A stretch of DNA of 64,000 nt from Hymenoscyphus infarciens (taxonomy: Eukaryota; Ascomycota; Leotiomycetes; Helotiales; Helotiaceae), in NCBI GenBank assembly GCA_001414345.1, contig LLCB01000041.1:434001-498000 (forward strand). The letters are read 5' to 3'. How positions within the stretch are numbered: the stretch's first letter is position 1; each line of letters starts with the position of its first letter. This document shows, piece by piece, positions 37,761 to 47,883 of this stretch. The position numbers were made by a program, and so were the translations under genes. The notes under the pieces are model-generated. The model did no database searches and was not told where the DNA came from. It saw nothing but the letters and a program-made list of their open reading frames with translations.

Positions 37761-38087
37761 TCTTATCTTTTAGTAGCTTTAATAATATTATTATTTTTAA
37801 TACTTTTTAAATTAATCTATAATATTAGTACTTTTTATTACTTTTTACTTATTTTAATGTTTTTTACTTATATTTCTTCTCTTATTCTATCCTCTCTAAT
37901 ACCTCTCCTTACCTAGCCCTCTCTTTTAGTCTTCTTTACCTCTCCTATCTAAATTTAGTATCTCTCCTACCTAATTTAGCCTAGCCTATAAGTGAAATTA
38001 GCCTATCCTCTCCTTTCCTAATAGAGAGGGGTAGCCTATCCTCTCTAGAGTGCTAGGCTAACTAAGGCGGGGAAAGCCAAAACACTG

Positions 38088-38875
38088 CAAAAAATAATGA
38101 AAGTTGTGCCTTATACACGCACACTGCACCATGGTTGTTGTTTTAGAGAAACAAATCAAATGTGGTTGATCGCCAAAGTACAATGTTTACCCCTCGCTAA
38201 ACTGTCATATTTTTATATTACTAGTACGCGAGTACGTAAAAGGAAAATAGTATACACCTATAGCACTCCCCCATTCCAAAATATTCAGCCCACATATATG
38301 TCAGCATCAATACCCCACAAAACAGTCCGCTTTCGGCATGTTCTACCCTGGTCCGATGAATCTTTTAGAAAAAGGTAGACCCGGGAAAAATTAAGGTTTT
38401 GGTTTTGGTACCTGAATACAGACAATCATGCTCACTTGTTGGTCAGCCACGAAGAATTTTGGAAATCTGACCAGTGACGTAATTCTTTAACGCCGATTTT
38501 TGAGAGGCACAGCAACGGCTCAAACACAACTGACCATAAATGAAATCATTGCTAAAACGGAATATCTCCATCCAAATTCCTACGACTGACAAAAGAATGT
38601 CGAGGATAAGTGGGACTCGGCCTATTTGTAATCAACTTTGCTGGATTCTGAAGGTCACTCATGATTCACGAGTCGTGCACTCGTCAAGTCTCACCGCTCG
38701 TTAGAATACGACGCTTACAAAGCCTAATGCAATGGCCTTCAGGTAATAGACGAGAATAGATGATGTCAATGGTGGTTGAGAAAGAGTTCTACTGGATTTT
38801 TTGAATGTTTCAAAGTTTAGATTAAAGATGAATCATACATGGTATTCTGTAGTCGAAGCTTTTGTAAGCTGTTAG
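38088..38875. other. Normal-composition spacer
   Basis: About 790 bases of balanced composition to the right of the hAT end. An open frame at 38097-38378 has no recognisable domain. No gene is supported. Confidence 0.4.
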
Positions 38876-39655
38876 AGGCTGTTTAGCACGCATATAATTT
38901 CATTTAGATATATAAGATTTATACACGAGTACAGAGGCAAAAGGTGCTCGCATATCTCTAATTATATTATAGCTTTTTCATAAATATATATAATTACAGT
39001 TTAACTCAACGTGTATATATCGCTGTATATATTAGTAGACGAGCTAGTACTAGTACTAATAGTCGTAGAAGTAGTAGATATCTAGGAATATATATATATT
39101 ATAATATATACTTTTGCTCGCACTTTTCTTAAATATATATATAAAGATATATACTACTACTAAAATTAAATAATATACTCTTTTAATCTCTTAACCTCTA
39201 ACTTTTATATATATATATATATCTTTACTACTATTACTACTACAACTACTAGAGTTAATAAAATATATACTAAAAGATATAGCTTGCGAGCTAAACGATA
39301 TAGAAATATAGAATATCTTAAAGGTTAAACTTATAATATAAATAGATATATACAAGCACCTTTTAACTCTATACCCGTGTATAAATCTCATATATCTAAA
39401 TTAAATTATATACGTGCTAAACAGGCTCTAAAGGTTAAGAGGTCCAAAGATTCTAATATATAAAATTTTAGTAGTATATATCTTAATAGATATATTTAAA
39501 GAAAGTATAAGCAAAAGTGCGTCTTATAATATATACTAGCTAAACGTTAGTGTATATCATGATATGTCTATATCTAGTATATCTTAGCTTATTATTTTTG
39601 GTAGTATACATATTAAAAAAGGACTATTATATGCGAGCCAAACAGGCCCTAAATG
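38876..39655. mobile_element. MITE-like element(s) with long inverted repeats
   Basis: The left arm from about 38876 (AGGCTGTTTAGCACGCATATAA) is inverted at 39345-39430 over about 85 bp. A third, partial end occurs at 39610-39652 (complement GGGCCTGTTTGGCTCGCAT). So this is one 555-bp minus-orientation element plus a fragment of a second. The interior is AT-rich and matches 44226-44657. No ORF. Ends next to TTA/TAA could be a short target duplication. Confidence 0.65.
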
Positions 39656-40296
39656 CGCTTTATCTTGTTATGTTTTCTTCTTCAAATTTCCCTACATTAA
39701 AATATCAGCGCATGAAAATTAGTTGCCATGGTCCAGGCCGTACACTAAACATCGAGAAACATTTTATCATTTATTCTACTTAAGCTTTCAAGAAGTCAAA
39801 GCTTCCAGGAATACTTGAGAAGCTTCCATGGGAATTGCGGTAGTCGAATGTTGACATCTGATAGATCTAATTATTAAGAAGGCAAATCATTTAAGTCTAC
39901 TGTATTTTGTGCTTGTCGGCTTCCAATCCCTAGTCAATAAATTTCTCGACTTGAAATTATTCGAAACTACCCCGGTTTGAACCAATTATGTAGACGCTCT
40001 CTGGGGCGTTTCATTGCACTGTAATCGCTAACTTATTTCTCTTGCTGTGAGACTTTTCTTCGAAATAACCATTCTTCGATGCCATTTTCCCTCTCGATTA
40101 TAATCAAAAGAGAAGCTACAACTTTTGGAGACTTGCGGTTATTCCCACCCGACCCCCATTTCGGGCCTCCCAAACCTCCTGAAGAATTTGAAACCCCTTC
40201 CCAGTCAAGGGTAGTAGGGCGATCTTATTTTAAGACCTTCGAACTTCGCACAGAACAACGATTTTCTTGTTCGATGTTCTGCAAGACGAGTCATCA
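39656..40296. other. Spacer
   Basis: About 640 bases of fairly normal composition with no supported gene. Confidence 0.4.
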
Positions 40297-40826
40297 TACA
40301 GTGAGTCGCGAGTTAAGCTTGAATTTGCCTACTTTTTTTGTAAACCGAGCTTTTTAAGAAAATTCCTTGATTTCCCCTCTTTTTAGGTACTCTTTTACCT
40401 TTAGTTTAATAATAACATATAATATACTATTTATAAGAATAGGAAAGAAAAGGCTTATATCTCCTCTTATACTCTATAAACTTTATAAGACAAAAACTAA
40501 CAATTTTTTGATTTTTATAAAGTCTTAGTATAGCCTATTATTAACCTTACAGCCTTAAAAGGCACGTAGGGGTAGTGAAAATTTTTTAAAAGAAAAGGGG
40601 TACTTTTAGGAATTATTTATCCTTTAGTTTACTTTTATTATACTTACTTTAAATTAATAAGTAATATATAATTAGATATAGCGCTTCTTTCTAGCTAGGC
40701 CTCGTCTCTTTTAGAGTACTTTTATTTTCTGTCTTTTAAAGAAAAGAGGGAGAAAGCCTTAATAAAAAAAAAACTCAGATTACAAAAAAAGTAAGCAAAT
40801 TCAAGCTTAACTCACAACTCACTGTA
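40297..40826. mobile_element. 530-bp MITE with 46-bp TIRs and TA ends (Tc1/mariner-like)
   Basis: The left end TACAGTGAGTCGCGAGTTAA and right end (complement TACAGTGAGTTGTGAGTTAA) match for about 46 bp with three differences, all C/T. Both ends are bordered by TA, the target duplication of Tc1/mariner elements, with TIRs starting CAGTGAGT. The interior is AT-rich and non-coding. A diverged partial copy lies at 44098-44840. Confidence 0.8.
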
Positions 40827-41615
40827 GTCCATTCGGAAGTTAATTAGAAGAAATATGGAGGAGAATTGAATGTATTCGTTCGATAGAACCATTCAGTTGC
40901 TTCGACGAAAAGCGCGATTCTCTCTGTTCCGGGAGGCAGGGCATCTCAGTCAGTAGCGCTTGGGAGAGGACCTCAAAGTCAAGGTCGTTCCTTGCCTTAC
41001 CGACACCCGTAAGGTGAGACGAGACCCAGCCACAAAATATCCTAAAGCGTCACCGACAATCCCCATTCCACAGACTTGGCCCATAACCTAACTATCCTGG
41101 GATGAATTAGTGCAAGAACTCAAAAGTATCTGGAACAACCAAAATATTTTCATTTCGTGTTGTGGTTCGCTCGTTCGTAATTGAATTCCAGGTTTGTAAG
41201 TCCACGCCGCACCCAGCCTCAAATTAACCGCGCCCTAAATATTTTTCTTATATGGCTGGAAGGAGCTGCGGTCAGACCAAATTAAGAAGGATTTCCATCG
41301 CAATTTTGCACTTGCGCACTACAACTCTTGACTGGCAAGCTCGCTTATTTAGGCCACATTCATTTGTCCCTGTTGAGGTCCTGGGAATGTACGATGCCCC
41401 ATTGCTGTGTTTTCTTCGTGTAAGACGATATCTTGAGAAGGCTCAAGTGCTAGGACTATAATTTTGAAAAAGGGTATAAGTAAATGGTATAGAACTTTGG
41501 ATTTGTCGGCCATCTCCTTTGGTTTTATCTCATTAACATTACATTTTCTCCTTTTAGAAAAGTATACCTTTCCTTGTTTCTTTTAAAGACCAAGTAACAT
41601 ATACCTTTTTTCAAA
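40827..41615. other. Promoter region of the secreted-protein gene
   Basis: About 790 bases. An open frame at 41252-41461 lacks any domain. A TATA-like GGTATAAG lies at about 41473, roughly 140 bases before the ATG at 41616, and a T-rich stretch (CCTTTTTTC) immediately precedes the ATG. Confidence 0.4.
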
Positions 41616-42340
41616 ATGTTTATCTCCACCATCATCGCCGCATCGCTTCTCGCGATCGCCTCTGCTTCACCCGCCGGCAACTATTACACACCTACTTCTT
41701 CACATGCATCCACCACCTCTTCCGCTGCACCATCAGCCCCTACTCTCGACCCCGTAGTCTTCAATCACGAAGTCAAGCCCGTCCAAGCCATACCCGGCCT
41801 CACCAAAGCGGAGCGGTCAAAGACGGACAAAGAAAATGATCCTCACTGGATACAACTGACCTACAATAGCGGACCTTATTTGGAAGTCTATGTCAACAAA
41901 CTCACTTATGTAAGTCCACTTCTGATAAACCCCTCCGTCTTGGCATCCTTTTCAGTGTTATTACATAGATTCCCTTTCGAGAATACCATGCTAATATCCT
42001 TTAGATCAGCGGAAATGCCAGTGTAAATAACGCAGTTAACATCTGGAGTATCAATATTGCGGGGGGAACTGGCAATTACGACGCTACCCAGGTTTATGAG
42101 TGCAAGGCTTTCTTGGACATCAACGGAGTGGCTCCCTATGGGCAAGCATTCGGTGCTAGCGACAACTCCTACTTCCTAGGGGGTGGCCACAGAGATGAAC
42201 GAGGTCAACGTGTGGAGGGCCCAGGAATTGCGCTAAGAACCGTTTTGTGTTATGCTAAAGGAGCTCTCGCCGTGCCAGCAAATTCAACAACCGGTCCAAC
42301 CGGCGGCCAAAACTCAACTAGCACATGTGGCGATGCTTGA
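41616..42340 (+). CDS. Small secreted protein, effector-like, function unknown
   Basis: Two exons, 41616-41909 and 42005-42340, with a phase-0 intron (GTAAGT...CTTTAG), give 209 residues. A clear signal peptide (MFISTIIAASLLAIASASPA) is followed by a Ser/Thr/Ala/Pro-rich linker (about 20-45). A globular part follows (WIQLTYNSGPYLEVYVNKL, then WSISIAGGTGNYDATQVYEC, DINGVAPYGQAFG), and an Asn/Thr-rich tail ends TSTCGDA. Three cysteines lie in the second half. No known domain is recognised. It is isolated between transposons, as often seen for secreted accessory proteins. A host-interaction role is speculation. Confidence 0.82.
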
Positions 42341-44097
42341 GATTGATTTATGGGAGAGAGTGGAGCATGAGAAGTCGGAGAGATAAAAATGGGGTTTCTC
42401 TGGTCGTGTTTGTTGTATTTTAAGGGAAAGATTTTCCCTAGCCACTCGTTTAGTATGGAACAATGTGATACAAAAGATATCTTGGCATGGAGAATTGATC
42501 GTGAAGCTCATTGGTTCTAATGCGATAGCAATCGTAAATGCTTAAATGGAATAACTAGTCGATCTAGATGTGAGATGTTATTGAATAATTCATCAATTAA
42601 TATTCTTGAAACAGAAAACTTGAGTTTCCCAAACCAACCGTTATTTCCATGACTTCGGTACAAGTCATAAAAGCGGTGCTCGTGAAGCAAAGCACTTCGC
42701 ATCTTTTTCTGAAGAGGATAAATGAATACAATAGAAGAAGTAGAAGATGTTGTTGTTATGAATGGCTTAATATTTAGCCTCCTTTTCCCCTCGTTTCGGT
42801 AAGTGCGTGAGAAGTTAGTAATATGGTATATTGTACTCATCTAAGATATCTGTACGATTCTCTTATCGAGTTATTTTTATTGATGTAGTTCCGAGGAGCA
42901 GGAATCAATGAATCATGCGTTCACGCTTGCCGCCTAACTGCCTATTTCAGGCTGTTGCTTATTCTAACAAGCTAATAAGCAACCAATTCCACCACTACGG
43001 GATATCAAAAGACTTTCAGGATCGAGTCACAAACAATAATCTTTTCTACAAGAGAATGTCTCAAGAGTCGACAGTTCTAATTCTAGACTTGGCTTTCTGC
43101 GGGAATTTCACAGGCATAGCCGATGACCGGTTATGGGATTTCCACTTTGTAGAGCAAGCCTCGGCGTCTGTTTGCCATCATCACCGACGGGTATAAATAC
43201 GCGGATTCAGATCCCCTTGCCACTAAGAACTTCATAAAGTCACTTGTTGATAGCTATACTGAGAAACTTCTATATTATCGAACTTGGTAAGTGTTAAATG
43301 TAAAAAGCCTGCGGAGGAGCTCCTTTATACTACCCTAGCGTTCCTCTCCCTAAATGCCGAAGTTATTGCACTAAACTTCGTACCTAAGATAATAGATTAG
43401 GTTCTACCGATCTGTGAGCTGGGTGGAGTCTGTAGTAGCCACGTAGAAAAGTGCGTAAAGGCATTTGCGAAGGTTCTGATAAGTTCTCACCTAGATGTTT
43501 CGAGGTCTTGTGAAAAATGCGGCAAAAGTTTCGAGGTTAAATTGTGCGGTGGCTGCAAGATGTCTGCGTATGTCAAAGTTACTACTCGAATGTTTAGACA
43601 ATAAAATTAATAAATCTCTTGAGTTATGGCTCCTAGGAATGCCAGGCTTAGTGTTGGCTTTCCCACAAGAACAGATGTAAACGCGCACCACGAGTGACAA
43701 GGGGCTGGGTTTTGTAGTATTTGTAACTTCAATTGCAAAAGTCCTGTGAGTTGAATGAGTCACTAAGTACCTACGAATTTGAACTGAAGAGACTTTATGA
43801 GCAAAAAAGGCAAAAACCGTACAACAGCAGGCATTAGCCGGTTGTTACCTATCCAACTACTATTTTGCCGATCTGAGGTGGACAGGATACCTAATTCTCC
43901 TCGGTCTACGGTCGTATATACTTGTTATTTCATTATTTTATTAATTAACGAGAATTTAATACAACTTAGGTGAAATTAGTCACAAATTTATATTTTATAG
44001 AATGAATATGCTTATACTATGTTATTAGGTTAGAATAATATTAGATATTTCAAAAAACGATCTTTGCTTTAATTATAGACTAAAGAAATATAGTAAG
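42341..44097. other. 1.75-kb spacer, no supported gene
   Basis: Open frames at 42915-43196 and 43491-43763 were inspected and carry no domain or convincing gene structure. Composition becomes AT-rich after about 43900. Confidence 0.4.
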
Positions 44098-44840
44098 TTA
44101 CGAGTTAAGCTTCTCTTTTAATAATATTTAATAAATTATATATTTTTAGAAATTTTCTTATTTCTTAAATACTCTTTTCCTTTTTATTTAATAATAATAT
44201 ATATTATTATATTTTTAATAATAGCTAAGAGTCTATCTAGCACGTATATAATTTAATTTAGATATATACGAGTTATATACGAGTATATAGTTAAATAATA
44301 CTCGTATATATCTCTTTATATTATAAGTTTAGTCTTAAATAAATTCTATATCGTTTAGCTTATATATATGTTTTAGTATATATTTTATTAACTTTAGTAG
44401 TTATAGTACTAGGTAATAGTAGTATAGAAGAAAAGATATATATATATAAAGGTTGAAGATTAAGAGATTAAAAGAGTATATTATTCAATTCTAGTAACGT
44501 ATATTTTTATATATATATTTAAAAAATATACGAGTAAAAGTATATACTATAATATATACTAGCTAAGTATTATAATATATATATATATATATATAATTCT
44601 TAGTAGTATATACTTTAAAAAAGAACTAATATATACGAGCTAAATAAGCTCTAATAAAAGCTTTATACTCTCTTTCTTATTTTATAAACTTTTTAAAAAG
44701 AAAATAGATACTTTTAAATTTTATAAGCTCTTAGTAGAACTTTATAAAAGTATAAAAAGATTTCTTATAAAAATAAAAAATAAAAAAAAACTCTTCTTTT
44801 TATAATAAATCTTTTTATAAATTAAGTATTATTAAGTTTA
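44098..44840. mobile_element. RIP-mutated partial copy of the 530-bp MITE, split by another MITE
   Basis: 44098-44220 (CGAGTTAAGCTTCTC, then TTAAATACTCTTTTCC) matches the left half of the 40297-40826 element. 44660-44760 (AGCTTTATACTCTC, TTTATAAACTTT, CTCTTAGTAGA) matches its middle. The interruption is the element at 44226-44657. The right end is lost against the copia remnant. Confidence 0.5.
44226..44657. mobile_element. MITE-like element, second copy, nested
   Basis: The left end GAGTCTATCTAGCACGTATA and right end (complement AGAGCTTATTTAGCTCGTATA) correspond to the termini of the 38876-39655 family after C/T changes. The interior shares TTAGTATATATTTTATTAAC and GATTAAAAGAGTATATTATT with that copy. 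Confidence 0.6.
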
Positions 44841-45506
44841 TTCTCTACTATAATAAAAGCGAAAATATTAAGAGTAAATAGTTTATACTTTATCTAAGGC
44901 TTAGAAAGAGCTATAATAATACTAGTAATAACTCTTCTAAGAAAAATAAGAAGAAGAATAAAGTTATAAATAAAGATAAAGATAAAGACTCTAATAACTC
45001 TAAAGCTTCTTCTAGAGTTATTATATTAGCTAGTATTAATAGTAATAGTAATACTATAGCTAGCTTTACTAGCTTAAATAATAGACTAGTATTAGACTTC
45101 GAAGCTACTAAACACTTCACGTCTAATAAAGACTAGCTTCTTGATTTTAAAGAGCTAAAAAATAGCTATAGTAGCTAATAACGTTAAAGAACCTCTATTA
45201 GTTAAAGGTAATATATCTATAACTTATAAAGGAATAGAGCTACTTATTAAGAATATATACTACGTTCTTAGCTTTAATAATACTCTAATTTTAGCTTACT
45301 CTTTAGCTAGTAAAGGTTAGAATACTAAGCTTAATAAAGACTATACTTATATTAGTAATAATAAAGCTAATATTAAGATTAATACTATTTAGTAAAATAC
45401 TACTTAGTATCTTTCTAAACTAGCTATAGACTATAGTAAGCTTATAAAAGTGGTTTATAGTATTAATAAGTCTATTAAAGAAGAGAATCTTACTCTATTA
45501 TATAAG

Positions 45507-45821
45507 TGTGATAGTATGCCATCCTAGATAGCTGGGAGTACCTGCTACATATAAGGTTTCAGCAGTTGTTGTCTTATATTGTCTGTTTTAGGAAGGTTAC
45601 GTAGGTTCGGGCTTTTGTATTAGCCGACGTATAACATTAGTCGGTTTCGGACCCTTTTGTATAGTCCGAACCTCTTATATATAACAGCCTACTTCTAGAG
45701 TAGAAGAGAGATAGTTTTTCCTTTTCTTTTGTATTAGAGCCTAGTATCTACTCACGTTATTTAGTCTCGAACGTACTCCTATATGCCTCTTCTCCTATAG
45801 TATGTATTTCGTGCTGTTATA
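45507..45821 (+). repeat. 5' LTR (315 bp)
   Basis: Direct repeat of 47569-47883 with a modest number of mainly transition differences. TG at the start, TA at the end. Confidence 0.9.
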
Positions 45822-47568
45822 TAAAAAGGAAAAACTATTCTTCGCTAGTAATAGTATTTATAATATCTCTTTAAGCTTTTTATTGCTTTTGTTTCGCTTT
45901 AGGCCTGAATTAGTCTATTACGATAATATCCTTAAATAGCTGGGATTCTAGAGATCTCCTAGACGGCTAGTAATATTAGGGTTTAGTATTGGTTTTAGAT
46001 AGCTAGTAAAAAGCGTGTTTTATACGTTAAGGAAGTAGGAATACGCTAAGTGCTCTAGAGGCTTCTAATAACCCTCTCTGTGTAGGGACTGCTATATATA
46101 GGTTCGGTGAATAAGTCGATATATAAAGTTATCCGGAAGGCTTCTAAATCTGCTCTTACCCCCCCTCCCCCAAATCGACGAAGATGTCGAATTTAGTTCC
46201 GCCGAATGGCGTCGAGTAACAAACCCCTTCCAGGGCCACCCCCCTTTTCGAAAGATAACTCTCTGAACCCTCTCTGACCTGACTCGCAACCGCACACTAA
46301 GACCTAGAAGATCCTGACGAAACGATAAGCGAGACTTCTTAAATGTAGACGATATATAGATAATAAGCAGATGAGATGGAGGTATATAAAAACAAAGGAT
46401 AAAATAATTAGTTAGCTGAGAGATAGAGGACAAAATTACAAGCGAACTTCGAAGTTAAAAACACTCTACCTCTGAACCCTCCCTAATCAGACCCTTACTC
46501 GAACCCTCCTTTGCTTTCAAAAGCCCGAATTCAGACCTCTTTCGCTTAAGAGACACTGCTGCCCTTGATGCCTTCCTACCACTTCCTAACCCTTGAATTA
46601 GATATGAATTAGTCGAAATACGCTTTCTATTAGGACGACAAAACTCAGAAGCGAGCTCTTAGCTGAGTTATCGCTGTTAATCCTAACTAAACATCATCTA
46701 AAAAAGATAGAAGTGGAATTAGGATAAGATTACGTTGAAGAAACTTTTGCTGACTTCAAAAGGTTACTTTTCGAGTATAGCCATACTTAGAGAGATACTA
46801 GAATCAGAACGCTTCTTTCATATGTGGGACACACCTTAGCTCGTCCGAATCCCCTACAATACGACAGCAACTCTTCTTCGAAATCGGAAGATGACGATTA
46901 AGTCCTTAAGTACCTCGAAGGGAACAAGGCAATACGATAACTTCGGCATTAAGTTCATTTGACCAGCCGAAACTACTTGACAACTTCGGAAACAACTTCG
47001 CCTTTGACCACCTGAAACCCCACCGACTCTGATCAGAGTCTTACTTTCTTTTACTTCTGGCTGGGCCAGAAGTTTCATTCGAATTCAAATCGGATGCGAA
47101 TCGGTACGCTCTCGAAGTGAGCTCTTAACTGAGTTATCACTGTTACCTACAACGTTACCTCTCGATGTTCGCCTCCGACTCTGCTTTGAACTTTTTCTGC
47201 TTTGAACTTTTCTGATTTTACTTTGAACTTTTTCTAACCTGCTGGCTGAATCGGACCACACTCTTTTAGCGAATGCTTGCTTTGATATAGAAGGATTAGA
47301 ACGAAGTCTCTTTTGCAAGCATCTACGAATTGGTTCGGTTACGATTCGGACCTAAAATCGATATCTCGACATCTCGTCTCGCTTACGATAAAGTTTAATA
47401 ACTTCGAACCGGGTTAGCTGCGATTCAGACCCTGACCTTCTCGCTTACGATAAAGTTAATAAATACGATAAATACTTCGACCTTGACAATGATCCTATAG
47501 TATCTCGATTTAGCCTTAAACGATAAGAGATAGAAGACTCGAGACGAGTCTTTTTTAAGGGAGGGGGA

Positions 47569-47883
47569 TGTGATAGCATGCTATCCTAGATAGCTAGGAG
47601 TACCTGCTACATATAAGGTTTCGGTAGTTGTTGTCTTATATTGTCTGTTTTAGGAAGGTTACGTAGGTTTAGGCTTTTATATTAGCCGACGTATAACGTT
47701 GGTCGGTTTCGGACCCTTTTGTATAGTCTGAACCTCTTGTATATAGCAGCCTACTCCTAGAGTAGAAGAGGGATAGTTTTTCCTTTTCTTCTGTATCAGA
47801 GCCTAGTATCTACTCACGTTATTTAGTCTCGAACGCACTCCTATATGCCTCTTCTCCTATAGTGTGTATTTCGTGCCGTTATA
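47569..47883 (+). repeat. 3' LTR (315 bp)
   Basis: Direct repeat of 45507-45821. Preceded by the purine tract and followed by the ATAAG duplication. Confidence 0.9.

Larger units (their letters stand above)
26189..38087 (+). mobile_element. hAT DNA transposon carrying a nested copia element
   Basis: Terminal inverted repeats CAGTGTTTTAGGTTTCCCCGCC (26189-26210) and its counterpart at the right end (complement CAGTGTTTTGGCTTTCCCCGCC, 38066-38087) frame the unit. CAGTG ends are typical of hAT. Removing the copia insertion (26505-34420) leaves about 4 kb, a normal hAT size. The transposase remnant lies at 34430-37760. The flanking 8 bp (GCGTTTAT and CAAAAAAT) do not match, so no target duplication is visible. 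It is heavily RIP-mutated. Confidence 0.7.
45507..47883 (+). mobile_element. Complete non-coding LTR element (LARD/TRIM-like) with ATAAG target duplication
   Basis: Two LTRs of equal length (315 bp; 45507-45821 and 47569-47883) start TGTGATAG and end GTTATA. ATAAG is duplicated exactly at 45502-45506 and 47884-47888. A purine tract (TTAAGGGAGGGGGA, ending 47568) directly precedes the 3' LTR. The 1.75-kb interior has no gag or pol; it has GAACTTTTTCTGC-type repeats and antisense open frames (46092-46433, 46854-47078, 47085-47318). Mobilisation by an autonomous element elsewhere is inferred. It is same family as 24854 and 54062. Confidence 0.9.

Noticed and set aside
39191..39391. Minus-strand 66-codon open frame
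   Set aside because: Lies inside an AT-rich MITE and is compositionally random.
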